Below the pieces are notes generated by a model. That model was not told the DNA's origin and ran no database searches. It saw nothing but the letters and a program-made list of their open reading frames with translations. Shown piece after piece: positions 43,240-57,879 of a stretch of DNA of 64,000 nt. The translations under genes and the position numbers were made by a program. Where the stretch lies: contig NZ_JAJQQP010000006.1 of assembly GCF_028994805.1 (NCBI RefSeq), positions 333,761 through 397,760 on the forward strand. Direction: 5' to 3'. The first letter of the stretch is position 1. The number at the start of each line of letters is the position of its first letter. This stretch comes from Promicromonospora iranensis. GTDB lineage: Bacteria > Actinomycetota > Actinomycetes > Actinomycetales > Cellulomonadaceae.

Positions 43240-44322
43240 ATGTCCAGCAGCCAGCTCATCCGAGTCGCCGTCGCCGGCGCGTCCGGTTATGCGGGCGGGG
43301 AGGCTCTGCGCCTCCTGGCGGCCCATCCCTTCGTGGAGATCGGCACGCTCACCGCGCACTCGAACGCAGGGTCGAGCCTCGGGGAGGTCCAGCCGCACCT
43401 GCGCGGACTCGCGCACCGCATCCTCGAGCCCACCACGCCGGAGACGCTCCAGGGACACGATGTCGTCCTGCTCGGTCTGCCGCACGGGGCGTCCGGCCAG
43501 GTCGCGGCGCAGCTTCCGGACGACGTCCTCGTCATCGACCTCGGCGCCGACCACCGGCTGGAGTCCGCGAGCGACTGGGAGCAGTTCTACGGGTCCACGC
43601 ACGCGGGGACCTGGCCCTACGGCCTGCCCGAGCTGATCCATGCCGCGACACCCGGCGTCGACCTCACGACCGCCGCCCGGCAGCGCGACAAGCTGGCCGG
43701 CGCGCGCCGCATCGCGGTGCCCGGCTGCAACGTCACGGCGGTCACCCTGGGCCTGCAGCCCGGCGTCGCGGCGGGCGTGGTGGAACCGACCGACCTCGTG
43801 GCGGTGCTGGCCAACGGGTACTCCGGCGCGGGCAAGGCGCTCAAGCCGCACCTTCTGGCGAGCGAGGCGCTCGGCTCCGCGCAGCCGTACGCCGTGGGCG
43901 GCACGCACCGGCACATCCCGGAGATCCAGCAGAACCTGCGGGCCGCCGGGGCGCCCAAGGTGACCATCAGCTTCACGCCCACCCTCGTGCCGATGGCCCG
44001 GGGCATCCTCGCGACGGCGACCGCCCCGCTGGCCAAGGGCGTCGACCCCGAGCAGGTCCGCGCCGCGTGGGAGACCGCGTACGCCGACGAGCCGTTCGTG
44101 CACCTGCTCCCCGAGGGCCAGTGGCCGAGCACCGCGATGACGCTGGGCGCCAACACGGCATGCGTGCAGGTCGCGGTCGACGCCGCGGCCCGCCGGGTCG
44201 TCACCATCACCGCCCTCGACAACCTGGTCAAGGGCACGGCGGGCGCCGCGATCCAGTCCATGAACCTCGCCCTGGGCCTGCGGGAGACCGCCGGCCTCAT
44301 CACCGAAGGAGTCGCACCATGA
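43240..44322 (+). CDS. argC: N-acetyl-gamma-glutamyl-phosphate reductase
   Basis: NADPH-dependent third step of arginine synthesis; 360 aa. The N-terminal nucleotide loop is [22 protein letters not shown], the active-site Cys is in [19 protein letters not shown], and the substrate region has [14 protein letters not shown]. It heads argCJBDFR with a probable leaderless start behind the ARG-box palindrome. Its stop overlaps argJ by 4 bp (ATGA). Confidence 0.96.
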   Translation: MSSSQLIRVAVAGASGYAGGEALRLLAAHPFVEIGTLTAHSNAGSSLGEVQPHLRGLAHRILEPTTPETLQGHDVVLLGLPHGASGQVAAQLPDDVLVIDLGADHRLESASDWEQFYGSTHAGTWPYGLPELIHAATPGVDLTTAARQRDKLAGARRIAVPGCNVTAVTLGLQPGVAAGVVEPTDLVAVLANGYSGAGKALKPHLLASEALGSAQPYAVGGTHRHIPEIQQNLRAAGAPKVTISFTPTLVPMARGILATATAPLAKGVDPEQVRAAWETAYADEPFVHLLPEGQWPSTAMTLGANTACVQVAVDAAARRVVTITALDNLVKGTAGAAIQSMNLALGLRETAGLITEGVAP

Positions 44323-45515
44323 CCGACCCCGCAGCGGGCGTCACCGCGGCACAAGGGTTCCGGGCGGCCGGGGTCACCGCCGGCCTCAAGGCGTCCGGCA
44401 CACCGGACCTGGCACTCGTCGTCAACGACGGCCCCGAGCACACCGCCGCCGCGGTGTTCACGAGCAACCGCGTGGTCGGTGCGCCCGTGATGTGGTCGCG
44501 CCAGGCGGTCAAGGACGGCGTCGCCCGTGCGGTCGTGCTCAACTCCGGCGGCGCCAACGTGTGCACCGGCCCGGGCGGGTTCCAGGACGCGCACGCCACC
44601 GCCGAGAAGGTCGCCGACGAGCTCGGGATCGGTGCCATCGACGTGCTCGTCGCCTCCACCGGCCTGATCGGCGTGCGGCTGGCCGCGGACAAGCTGCTGG
44701 CCGGTATCCCCGTCGCGGTCGGCGAGCTCTCGGCCGACGACGCCGCGGGCCAGGCTGCCGCCACCGCGATCATGACCACCGACACGGTGGCCAAGACGGC
44801 GGTCCGCACCGTCGAGACGCCGTCGGGCAGCTTCACCGTCGGCGGCATGGCCAAGGGTGCCGGCATGCTCGCGCCCGCCCTCGCGACGATGCTGTGCGTG
44901 GTGACCACGGACGCCGTCGTCGACGCCGGGGACGCCGACGCCGCCCTGCGGGCCGCGACCCGGGTCACCTTCGACCGTGTCGACTCCGACGGCGCCATGT
45001 CCACCTCGGACACCGTGGTGCTGATGGCCTCGGGCGCCACTGGCGTGACGCCGGATCTCGACACGCTCACCGAGGCGGTCACGGCGATCTGCGCCGACCT
45101 GGCCCGCCAGCTCGTCGCCGACGCCGAGGGCGCGTCCCACGACATCGCCATCACCGTCACGAACGCCACCACCGAGGACGCGGCGCTCGCCGTCGCCCGC
45201 GCCGTGAGCCGGTCCAACCTCGTCAAGGCGGCGGTCTTCGGCAACGACCCCAACTGGGGCCGCATCCTGTCCCAGGTCGGCACCGTGCCGGAGGAGGTCG
45301 CTCCGTTCGACCCGGCCGAGCTCGACGTGAGCGTCAACGGCGTGCTCGTGTGCAAGGCGGGCGGCGCCCACGAGCCGCCGGAGAAGGTCGACATGGCCGC
45401 GGCGCGGGACGTCACGTTCACCATCGACCTGCACGCGGGCGACGCCGAGATCACCCTCTGGACCAACGACCTCACGCACGACTACGTCCACGAGAACAGC
45501 GCGTACAGCTCATGA
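44319..45515 (+). CDS. argJ: Bifunctional ornithine acetyltransferase / N-acetylglutamate synthase
   Basis: A 398-aa self-processing enzyme that recycles the acetyl group in the cyclic arginine pathway. The autocleavage region is visible as [23 protein letters not shown], with cleavage before the Thr of ATM to give alpha and beta chains. The end [11 protein letters not shown]...[16 protein letters not shown] is family-typical. ATGA overlaps with both argC and argB couple translation. Confidence 0.96.
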   Translation: MTDPAAGVTAAQGFRAAGVTAGLKASGTPDLALVVNDGPEHTAAAVFTSNRVVGAPVMWSRQAVKDGVARAVVLNSGGANVCTGPGGFQDAHATAEKVADELGIGAIDVLVASTGLIGVRLAADKLLAGIPVAVGELSADDAAGQAAATAIMTTDTVAKTAVRTVETPSGSFTVGGMAKGAGMLAPALATMLCVVTTDAVVDAGDADAALRAATRVTFDRVDSDGAMSTSDTVVLMASGATGVTPDLDTLTEAVTAICADLARQLVADAEGASHDIAITVTNATTEDAALAVARAVSRSNLVKAAVFGNDPNWGRILSQVGTVPEEVAPFDPAELDVSVNGVLVCKAGGAHEPPEKVDMAAARDVTFTIDLHAGDAEITLWTNDLTHDYVHENSAYSS

Positions 45516-46422
45516 GCAGCGACATCGTCAACGGGTTGCGGCCCGACCAGAAAGCAGAGGTCCTCATCGAGGCCCTGCCCTGGCTGCGGGAGTTCTCCGG
45601 CGCCCTCGTCGTCGTCAAGTACGGCGGCAACGCGATGCTCGACGCCGGGCTCAAGGCGGCCTTCGCCCAGGACATGGTGTTCCTGCGGCAGGTGGGGCTG
45701 CGCCCCGTCGTCGTGCACGGCGGGGGACCGCAGATCAACGCCATGCTCGACCGCCTCGGCATCGCGTCCGAGTTCAAGGGCGGCCTGCGCGTCACCACGC
45801 CCGAGGCCATGGAAGTGGTCCGCATGGTCCTGACCGGCCAGGTCAGCCGCGAGCTGGTCGGCCTGATCAACGCGCACGGCCCGGTCGCCGTCGGTCTGTC
45901 CGGCGAGGACGGTGGGCTGCTCGGCGCCGAGCGCCGCCACGCCGTCGTGGACGGCGAGCCCGTCGACGTCGGGCTCGTGGGCGACGTCGTCCAGGTGGAC
46001 CCGCGCGCCGTGGAGGACCTGCTGCAGGCCGGCCGCATCCCCGTGGTGTCCACGATCGCACCCGACAAGGACGACCCCACCCAGGTGCTGAACGTCAATG
46101 CGGACACCGCGGCGTCGGCGCTCGCGGTGGCCCTGGGCGCCAAGAAGCTCATCGTGCTGACGGACGTCGAAGGGCTGTACACGTCGTGGCCCGACCGGGG
46201 CTCGCTGGTGGAGCGGATCACGGCGCCCGAGCTGTCCGAGCTGCTGCCCAGCCTGGAGTCCGGGATGGTCCCGAAGATGGAGGCCTGCCTGCGCGCGGTC
46301 GAGGGCGGCGTGGCCGCCGCGACGGTCATCGACGGACGCCAGCCGCACAGCGTGCTGCTGGAGGTCTTCACCACGCGGGGCAACGGGACGATGGTCGTCC
46401 CGGCCAAGGAAGGTCTCACACC

Positions 46423-46426
<4 letters not shown>
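45512..46426 (+). CDS. argB: Acetylglutamate kinase
   Basis: A 304-aa amino-acid kinase that phosphorylates N-acetylglutamate. [10 protein letters not shown] is the N-terminal phosphate-binding Lys motif, [16 protein letters not shown] the substrate loop, and [32 protein letters not shown] the nucleotide site. An N-terminal helix (~residues 1-28) before the kinase core is typical of arginine-inhibited hexameric forms, so feedback inhibition is likely. Confidence 0.96.
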
Positions 46427-48679
<2,253 letters not shown>

Positions 48680-48680
<1 letters not shown>

Positions 48681-49189
48681 TGGTCACGCGGCAGACGGCG
48701 ACCACCGCCACCACGAAGGCTGCCCGGCACGCCCGCATCATCGAGATCGTGCTGCGCAACGCCATCCACTCGCAGGCGGAGCTGGCCGACGCGCTGGCGG
48801 CCGACGGCGTGAGCGTCACGCAGGGCACGCTCTCGCGTGATCTCATCGAGCTGCAGGCCGAGAAGGTGCGCGGCTCGGACGGCACGCTCGTCTACGCGGT
48901 TCCCGGTGAGGGCGGGGACCGCAGCGCGCAGTCGGACGCGAGCGAGGAGTACCTGTCCGCACGGCTGACCAGGCTCGCCAAGGAGCTGCTGGTCTCCGCG
49001 GAGTCGTCGGGCAACCTCGTGGTGCTCCGCACACCACCGGGGGCAGCGAACCTGCTGGCCTCGGCGATCGACCACTCAGTGTTTCCGGGGATGCTCGGCA
49101 CCATCGCGGGCGACGACACGATCCTCGTCATCGCGCGGGACGCCGACGGCGCCGCGCTGGCGGGACGCTTCCTCGCGCTCAGCACCTGA
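48680..49189 (+). CDS. argR: Arginine repressor
   Basis: A 169-aa ArgR. The N-terminal winged helix ([41 protein letters not shown]) is followed by the hexamerising arginine-binding domain with [31 protein letters not shown] overlaps the argF stop by 1 bp. Encoded within the operon it should control, presumably through the palindrome at 43215. Confidence 0.96.
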
Positions 49190-49239
49190 GAACACACCAC
49201 AATCGCACTGACACCACCACCGGAAAGAGATCGTCAATC

Positions 49240-51962
<2,723 letters not shown>

Positions 51963-51986
51963 TCCCGTCCCGCTTCGCCGCCCGCC

Positions 51987-52032
51987 CAGGGTTTGTGCCC
52001 GGAACCCACGCGGGTTCTGGGCACAAACCCTG
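51987..52032. repeat. Long inverted repeat after argH
   Basis: The 21-nt arms (51987-52007 and 52012-52032) match at 20 of 21 positions, the exception being a G-T pair; the core is GGGTTTGTGCCC. The loop is 4 nt. It lies 24 bp after the argH stop and may terminate the arg operon. Confidence 0.82.
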
Positions 52033-52067
52033 GGTGGGCGGATCAACTCGGAAGGGAGAGCGCGCCG

Positions 52068-52628
52068 ATGAGTGTGTCACCCTCGGTTCTCGGCACCCTG
52101 CTGGACCGGATCCGGACCTCCGGCGCGCGGCTCGTGTGCGTCGACGGGCCCGCAGGCTCGGGCAAGACGACCCTGGCCGCCCAGCTGGCCGACGCGCTGG
52201 AAGCGCCCGTGGTGCACATGGACGACCTCTACGAGGGCTGGGCCGGCGGCCCTGATGCCGGCGCGGCGAACCTGCGCCGGTGGGTCCTGGAGCCGCTGGC
52301 GGCGGGGGAGCCCGTCCGGTACCGCCGGTACGACTGGGTGGTGGACGACTGGGCCGAGTGGCACGACGTCCCGCCGTCGGCTCACCTGGTGGTGGAGGGC
52401 TGCGGCGCGGCCGCACGCCAGGTGGACATGCTCGGCGCGTTCCGCGTCTGGGTGGAGGCCGACGACGCCGAACGGCTGCGGCGCGGTCTGCAACGCGACG
52501 GCAGGGAAGCGCGCGACCACTGGCTGCGCTGGATGGTGGACGAGTCGGCCCACTATGCGCGCGAGGCCACACGGCAGCGCGCTGACCTGCGGCTCGACGG
52601 GTTCGGTGAGCCTGTCGACGAGGCGTAG
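52068..52628 (+). CDS. Uridine kinase-like P-loop protein
   Basis: A 186-aa P-loop kinase. [21 protein letters not shown] is Walker A, and [13 protein letters not shown] resembles the Asp-containing substrate loop of uridine and related kinases. [14 protein letters not shown] and [10 protein letters not shown] are further family features. The substrate is uncertain; many actinobacterial proteins of this type are only called uridine kinase by similarity. GGGAG precedes ATG 52068. Confidence 0.82.
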   Translation: MSVSPSVLGTLLDRIRTSGARLVCVDGPAGSGKTTLAAQLADALEAPVVHMDDLYEGWAGGPDAGAANLRRWVLEPLAAGEPVRYRRYDWVVDDWAEWHDVPPSAHLVVEGCGAAARQVDMLGAFRVWVEADDAERLRRGLQRDGREARDHWLRWMVDESAHYAREATRQRADLRLDGFGEPVDEA

Positions 52629-52646
52629 ATCCAATACATAGATCTG

Positions 52647-52689
52647 CTAGGCCTAGGTCTGCTAGGGTTCCAACCCTAGAAGACCTAGG
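52647..52689. promoter_or_regulatory. PadR operator region with clustered CTAG palindromes
   Basis: CTAGGCCTAG (52647-52656) is followed by a nearly perfect 28-bp inverted repeat at 52657-52684, with core CTAGGGTTCCAACCCTAG (8-bp arms, 2-bp centre). CCTAGG follows at 52684-52689. CTAG is normally rare in bacterial DNA, yet at least five copies lie in 43 bp, just before the padR start. This should be the PadR binding site. Confidence 0.7.
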
Positions 52690-52701
52690 CATAGGAGTGC
52701 T

Positions 52702-53064
52702 ATGCACATCGACAAGGATCTGGTGGCCGCCTCGGCCACCCCGCTCGTCCTCGGCATCCTGGCCGACGGCGAGTCGTACGGCTACGCGATCGTCAAGCGC
52801 GTCAACGAGCTCTCCGGCGGCCGCATGCAGTGGACCGACGGGATGCTCTACCCCCTGCTGCACCGGCTGGAGCGGCTCGGGTACGTGGAGGCGAGCTGGG
52901 GCACGTCCGAGGCCGGACGCCGCCGCAAGCACTACGCGATCACGCAGGCCGGCCGGGAGACCCTCGCTGACCGGCAGCAGCAGTGGTCGGTGGTCGCCGA
53001 CGCCCTGAAGCAGGTGTGGCAGGACGTCCAGCGCCCGCCCGCCGTCGTCGAAGGGTGGGCATGA
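52702..53064 (+). CDS. PadR-family transcriptional regulator
   Basis: A 120-aa winged-helix repressor: TPLVLGILADGESYGYAIVKRVNELSGGRMQWTDGMLYPLLHRLERLGYVEASW...RRRKHYAITQAGRETL is the complete PadR domain. AGGAG lies 7 nt before ATG 52702. Pairs of a PadR regulator and a membrane protein with a permease-prefix domain are common, and the membrane protein overlaps its stop by 4 bp here. Confidence 0.93.
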   Translation: MHIDKDLVAASATPLVLGILADGESYGYAIVKRVNELSGGRMQWTDGMLYPLLHRLERLGYVEASWGTSEAGRRRKHYAITQAGRETLADRQQQWSVVADALKQVWQDVQRPPAVVEGWA

Positions 53065-54410
53065 TGAGCACCAACCCCCAGCTCGAAGCACAGATCGACC
53101 AGTGGCGCGGCTACGTCCAGCGCCGTCGGGCCATCTCGGCGAGCGACATCGAGGAGATGGAGGACCACCTGCGCGAGCAGGTGACCGATCTGACCCGCAC
53201 CGGGCTCGACGACGACGAGGCCTTCCTGGTCTCGGTCAAGCGCATGGGCAACCTCGACGAGGTGTCCCGCGAGTTCGCCCGCGAGCACTCCGACCGGCTG
53301 TGGAAGCAGCTCGTCCTCGTCCCCGAACCGTCCGACGGCGGCGCGCGGTCCTGGCGTGAGCTCGGCGTCGTCCTGTCGCTGGCCGTCGGCGCGGGGATCG
53401 CGGTCAAGACCGGCGTCGAGCTGTTCGGCGACGAGACGGTGGTGATGCGCAACATCGGGCTGCTCGTGCTCCCGTTCCTCGCCGGCTACTTCGTCTGGAA
53501 GCGCAAGCTCACCTGGCGGGTCGGCGCGGCGCTCCTGGTGCCGTTCGCCCTGCTCGCGGTGGTGCTGAACGTCTACCCGTTCGACCCGGACGGCTCGACC
53601 CTGTTCCTCGCCGCCAGCCACTCGATCGTCGCCCTGTGGGCCCTGGTCTCGGTCGTGTACGCGGGCGGCCGGTGGCGGTCGGACGCACGCCGCATGGACT
53701 ACGTGCGCTTCACCGGCGAGCTCGCGATCTACTTCGTGCTGATCGCGCTCGGTGGGGGAGTGCTGATCGGGCTCACGCTCGGCACCCTCGGGCTGGTCGG
53801 CGTCGACTTCGAACCGGTCCTCGAGTCCTGGATCCTGCCGTTCTGCGTGCCCGGCGCCCTCATCGTCGCGGCCTGGCTGGTCGAGGCCAAGCAGAACGTC
53901 GTCGAGAACATCGCGCCGGTCCTGACCCGCGTCTTCACGCCGCTGACCATCGTGATGCTGCTGGTCTTCCTCGGCGTCTTCGCGACGACCGGCGGCCTGC
54001 TCGACGTCGACCGCGAGCTCCTCATCCTCATGGACATGGTGCTCGTGCTGGTCCTGTGCCTCCTGCTCTACTCGATCTCCGCCCGCGACTCGCTCGCGCC
54101 TCCCGGGCTGTTCGACGTGCTGCAGCTCGTGCTCGTGGTCGCGGCGCTCGCCGTCGACGCGGTCACCCTGAGCGCCATGCTGACCCGCATCGCCGAGTTC
54201 GGGTTCAGCGCCAACAAGGCGGCGGCCCTGGGGCTGAACCTGGTGCTGCTGGTGCACCTGGCCTGGTCGGCCTGGCTGTCCGTCGGGTTCCTGCGGGGCA
54301 AGCACCCGTTCGACCCGATCGAGCGGTGGCAGACCCGGTACCTGCCCGCGTACGCCGGGTGGGCGCTGGTGGTCGTCGTGATCTTCCCGCCAGTCTTCGC
54401 GTTCGCGTAG
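53061..54410 (+). CDS. Multi-pass membrane protein with permease-prefix (HAAS-like) domain
   Basis: A 449-aa membrane protein. Residues ~8-85 ([37 protein letters not shown]...[22 protein letters not shown]) form the cytoplasmic permease-prefix domain found after PadR genes. About ten hydrophobic helices follow to the end. Transport or signalling role unknown. The gene overlaps padR by ATGA and should be repressed with it; a second ATG at 53064 is an alternative start. Confidence 0.85.
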   Translation: MMSTNPQLEAQIDQWRGYVQRRRAISASDIEEMEDHLREQVTDLTRTGLDDDEAFLVSVKRMGNLDEVSREFAREHSDRLWKQLVLVPEPSDGGARSWRELGVVLSLAVGAGIAVKTGVELFGDETVVMRNIGLLVLPFLAGYFVWKRKLTWRVGAALLVPFALLAVVLNVYPFDPDGSTLFLAASHSIVALWALVSVVYAGGRWRSDARRMDYVRFTGELAIYFVLIALGGGVLIGLTLGTLGLVGVDFEPVLESWILPFCVPGALIVAAWLVEAKQNVVENIAPVLTRVFTPLTIVMLLVFLGVFATTGGLLDVDRELLILMDMVLVLVLCLLLYSISARDSLAPPGLFDVLQLVLVVAALAVDAVTLSAMLTRIAEFGFSANKAAALGLNLVLLVHLAWSAWLSVGFLRGKHPFDPIERWQTRYLPAYAGWALVVVVIFPPVFAFA

Positions 54411-54432
54411 CGGGTCCGTGCATGATCGGGGC

Positions 54433-55146
54433 ATGAGCTCTCCCGACGGCGCCCCCAGCAGTGTCTCCGGCGGTGTACCCGGCAGCGTTCCCGGCAGTGT
54501 TCCCGGTAGGGACTGGTACGCGCGGCCAGTTCTCGACGTCGCCCGGGACCTGCTGGGGGCCACGCTCACCCGGCGCACCGCCGACGGCGTCGTCTCCCTG
54601 CACCTCACCGAGGTCGAGGCGTACGACGGCGCCACCGACCCGGGCTCGCACGCCTATCGCGGCCGCACCCGGCGCAACGCGACGATGTTCGGCGAGCCCG
54701 GTCGGCTGTACGTGTACCGCCACCTGGGCCTGCACCACTGCGTCAACGTCGTGTGCGGTCCGGACGGGGAGGCGTCGGCGGTGCTGCTGCGGGCCGGGGA
54801 GGTGGTCGGCGGCGCCGACCTGGCCCGCTCGCGCCGCCTCGCCTCCGGCGTCGCCCGGACCGACCGCGACCTCGCACGCGGCCCGGCCCGCCTGGCGGTC
54901 GCCCTGGGCCTCGACCTGTCCGACGACGGTGCCGACGTCACGGCACCCGACGGTGCCGTGGTGCTCGGCCGCCCGCTGGCCGAGTCGCGCCCGCTGGCCG
55001 ATCCTGTCGAGGCCCCCGTCGTCCGGACCGGCCCACGAGTCGGCGTGAGTGGCGACGGAGGCCGTGCCGACCTCTTCCCCTGGCGCCTCTGGCTGGACGG
55101 AGAACCGACGGTCTCGGTCTATCGAGCAGCTCCGGTGCGCACCTGA
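54433..55146 (+). CDS. 3-methyladenine DNA glycosylase (AAG/MPG type)
   Basis: A 237-aa base-excision repair glycosylase. [57 protein letters not shown] holds the catalytic Glu and the DNA-intercalating Tyr regions of the AAG family. [13 protein letters not shown] is the C-terminal signature. The N-terminus has a [12 protein letters not shown] repeat encoded by 12-bp DNA repeats, likely unstructured. ATG 54433 is preceded by CATGAT 6 nt upstream. Confidence 0.92.
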   Translation: MSSPDGAPSSVSGGVPGSVPGSVPGRDWYARPVLDVARDLLGATLTRRTADGVVSLHLTEVEAYDGATDPGSHAYRGRTRRNATMFGEPGRLYVYRHLGLHHCVNVVCGPDGEASAVLLRAGEVVGGADLARSRRLASGVARTDRDLARGPARLAVALGLDLSDDGADVTAPDGAVVLGRPLAESRPLADPVEAPVVRTGPRVGVSGDGGRADLFPWRLWLDGEPTVSVYRAAPVRT

Positions 55147-55217
55147 TCGGTCGGACGCGTTCCGCGGTCGATGAGTTCGGTCGGTCGGCGACCGCGCGCG
55201 CCGTCGGAACCGGACCG

Positions 55218-56195
55218 TCAGACCGGGTACGTCTCCTGCAGCACGCGGGCCAGGTGCCGCACGATCTCGCGCGGGCCCGACCGCGCGGTGTTCTGCTCGA
55301 CGTCGCTGTTGTAGTTCGTGTTGGTGTTCACGTCGTACGTCAGGACGCGGCCGTCGGCAGTGCGGATGTTCTCGATGCCGGCGATCTCGATGCCGTGCCG
55401 CTTCGTGAACTCGAGGTACCTGGCCACCACCGGGTCGTCGTAGCCCTCGCGCTCGGAGAACAGGCCCCACTCCTCGTCGGGTGCCATGGAGATGGTCGCG
55501 CCGACCGGCGGGATCGGACGGCCGGTCTCCGGGTCGATGGCGCAGGCGTCGGCCGGGCAGAGCTGGAACCCGCCGCGCTCGGTGTCGCCGCGTACGGCGT
55601 AGATCATCTCGCCGCCCACGATCTCCACGCGGGTGATGCCGCCGTCGGCCGCGACGACGTACTCCTGGATCAGGGTGATGCCGTCCACGGGCTCCTCGTA
55701 CTCGTCGGACCCGACGTAGTCGGCGAGGTCGTCGAACGAGTCGAACTTGCGCACCCCGAGGCCCTTGCCGCCCTGGTTGTGCTTGGTGACGAACGGGGTG
55801 GGGAATCCCTGCGCGGCCTTCAGCACCTGGTCCCGGCCGACGGCGGCCACCGTGCGCGGCGTGTCGATCCCGGCGGCGCGCAGCGCCGTGAGCTGGTCCA
55901 CCTTGCTGACCTCGAGCTCGAGCACGCGACGGCCGTTGACCGTCCGGCGGCCGTACGCCTCCAGCCAGGACAGCACCGCGCGCGAGTAGTCCTTGGTGAG
56001 GCCGTGATCGCGCGTGTGGCTGCTCGCCGAGATGCGGGACCAGAAGATGCCCTCGGGCGGTGCCTCGTCGAGGTCGAGCACACCGTCGGTCAGCAGCCAC
56101 TCCTCGTACTCGACACCCTCGGCCGCGAACGCCTCGGCGAAGGGCGGGAACCACTCGGGGTTCTCGTGCAGGGCATAGATCTTGGGAGTGCTCAC
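55218..56195 (-). CDS. ATP-grasp (RimK-like) ligase
   Basis: A 325-aa ATP-grasp enzyme, possibly an alpha-amino-acid or peptide ligase. FVTKHNQGGKGLGVRKFDS is the nucleotide-binding lysine/glycine loop, TLIQEYVVAADGGITRVEIVGGEMIYAV the middle strands, and IENIRTADGRVLTYDVNTNTNYNSD the Mg-binding Asp-Asn end. There are no neighbouring genes to reveal the substrate. The start is GTG 56195 with GGAAGG upstream. Gaps at 55147-55217 and 56196-56361 hold no gene; an AT-rich TATTGAT at 56234-56240 (minus strand) may be part of its promoter. Confidence 0.82.
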   Translation of the reverse strand: MSTPKIYALHENPEWFPPFAEAFAAEGVEYEEWLLTDGVLDLDEAPPEGIFWSRISASSHTRDHGLTKDYSRAVLSWLEAYGRRTVNGRRVLELEVSKVDQLTALRAAGIDTPRTVAAVGRDQVLKAAQGFPTPFVTKHNQGGKGLGVRKFDSFDDLADYVGSDEYEEPVDGITLIQEYVVAADGGITRVEIVGGEMIYAVRGDTERGGFQLCPADACAIDPETGRPIPPVGATISMAPDEEWGLFSEREGYDDPVVARYLEFTKRHGIEIAGIENIRTADGRVLTYDVNTNTNYNSDVEQNTARSGPREIVRHLARVLQETYPV

Positions 56196-56361
56196 AGGGA
56201 CCTTCCGAAACGCACGGCTGCCGTAGGGAACACATCAATACTGGCACGCGGTCCGCGCTGATCGGCTGTGTCCTGCGGCACACGAGCGGCGGGCGGTGCC
56301 GGACCGTGGAAACCGCCTCGGCGGGTCCTCCGGGTCCGGCGCCGCCCGCGTGCTGCTCGGG

Positions 56362-57750
56362 CTACCGGCTGTCGGATCCTGGTGCCGCGGCGGCGTCGAC
56401 CGGCTCGCCGACGGTCTCGGCGACCGTGTCGCCGATCGGACCACCGGCCGCGCCACCGTCCGTCCCGGTCGCCGTCGGTTCAGCGGCCTCGCCGGCCGTC
56501 TCCCCGTCCGGCTCCGGCGCCGTGTCGACCTGTGCGAGGGAGCGCCGCGCCGCCGGCAGCGCCAGGATCGCAGCCAGCACGACGACCAGGAGGAGGCCCG
56601 CGAGGACCAGGAGCGACTGCACGGAGTACCGGTCCGCCAGCGGCCCGAACACGACCATGGACAGCGGCATCGCCACCGTCATGACGATCCCGACGAAGCC
56701 GAACACCCGGCCCTGCATCTCCGGTTCGACCCGCTCCTGGATGATCGTGAACGCCGGGGTGTTGAGCGCCGAGAACATGATGCCGATCAGCAGACCGAGG
56801 CTGAAGAAGACCCACATGTTCGTGGACACGCCCAGGCCGGCGACCAGCACACCCGTCAGGAGCACGGAGCCGACCATGAGGCGCACGCGGCGCTTGATCC
56901 GCGGTCCGAAGCTGGCCATGAGCAGCCCGCCGAGCAGCATGCCGCCGCCCCAGAACAGCTCGTTGGCGGTCAGCTTCCACACCTCGTCGCCGAACGTGCG
57001 CGTGACCATCAGCGGCGTCAGGTAGCTCGGCGCCCCGACGAGGAACATGACCAGTGCGAACAGTGCGACCAGCCACTTCACGGGGGCGTTCGAGCCGATG
57101 TACCGCACGCCCGCCACGAGGTCACCGAAGTAGCTGACCGGCCCGTCCTGGGCGTCGGACCGGACGAGCCGCGGCACGGTGACCATCGCGAGCATGCCCA
57201 CGCCGATCAGGGCGGTCGCGGCGTCGACGAAGAACACCGCGACGATGTCGAAGGACGCGTAGACCACCGCGGCGAGGGCCGGCGCGAGCAGCATCATCCC
57301 GGACTGGATGGACTGGAACATGCCGTTGACGCGCATCAGCTGATCGGCCGGCGTGATCTGCGGGATCATCGCGCCCACCGCCGGCGTCTGGATGCCGGCG
57401 AACACGGAGCGGACGGCGAGCGCCAGGTAGATGACCCACAGGTCGTCGACGCCGCTGAGCATGAGCAGCGCCAGACCGAGGGTCACGACGGCGATCGTCG
57501 TGTCGGCGCCCATGATCAGGAGCTTGCGCGAGTGCCGGTCGGCCCACACGCCGCCGAAGATCGACATGAACGCCTGCGGCAGCATGCCGAACACGATGCT
57601 CATCATGAGCACCGAGCCGGACCGGGTCTCGATGGTCAGGTGCCACATGACCGCGAACATCACGAGCATCGACCCGAGAAGGGAGACGGTCTGCCCGGTC
57701 AGGAACAGCGCGACGTTCCGCTTCCAGTGGGGCATGTCGATGTCGCTCAT
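56362..57750 (-). CDS. MFS exporter (macrolide-efflux-like)
   Basis: A 462-aa major facilitator with twelve hydrophobic helices from WKRNVALFLTGQTVSLLGSML to LLVLAGLLLVVVLAAILALP. The GGVWADRHSRKLLIMGAD loop (motif A-like) and the overall layout match the MefA/Tet-V-like DHA3 drug exporters. The last ~60 residues are an acidic Gly/Ala/Thr-rich tail with no membrane segment. The substrate is unknown. Start ATG 57750 was taken because it opens directly onto the first helix. Confidence 0.88.
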   Translation of the reverse strand: MSDIDMPHWKRNVALFLTGQTVSLLGSMLVMFAVMWHLTIETRSGSVLMMSIVFGMLPQAFMSIFGGVWADRHSRKLLIMGADTTIAVVTLGLALLMLSGVDDLWVIYLALAVRSVFAGIQTPAVGAMIPQITPADQLMRVNGMFQSIQSGMMLLAPALAAVVYASFDIVAVFFVDAATALIGVGMLAMVTVPRLVRSDAQDGPVSYFGDLVAGVRYIGSNAPVKWLVALFALVMFLVGAPSYLTPLMVTRTFGDEVWKLTANELFWGGGMLLGGLLMASFGPRIKRRVRLMVGSVLLTGVLVAGLGVSTNMWVFFSLGLLIGIMFSALNTPAFTIIQERVEPEMQGRVFGFVGIVMTVAMPLSMVVFGPLADRYSVQSLLVLAGLLLVVVLAAILALPAARRSLAQVDTAPEPDGETAGEAAEPTATGTDGGAAGGPIGDTVAETVGEPVDAAAAPGSDSR

Positions 57751-57867
57751 GGCTCCAGCCTGCCTGGCGAGGTTGCGGATCGCTGAGGCTTTTTCGTCTC
57801 CATGCGATACCTGACGGCGGAGCGTCCACGAAATCATCGGTGTGTCGGTCGACGACCGTGCTGTCGT

Positions 57868-57873
57868 TAACAT
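57868..57873 (+). promoter_or_regulatory. -10 hexamer TAACAT for the PP2C phosphatase
   Basis: TAACAT ends 6 nt before GTG 57880, predicting a leaderless mRNA. It is divergent from the MFS gene. Confidence 0.4.
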
Positions 57874-57879
57874 TCGCTC

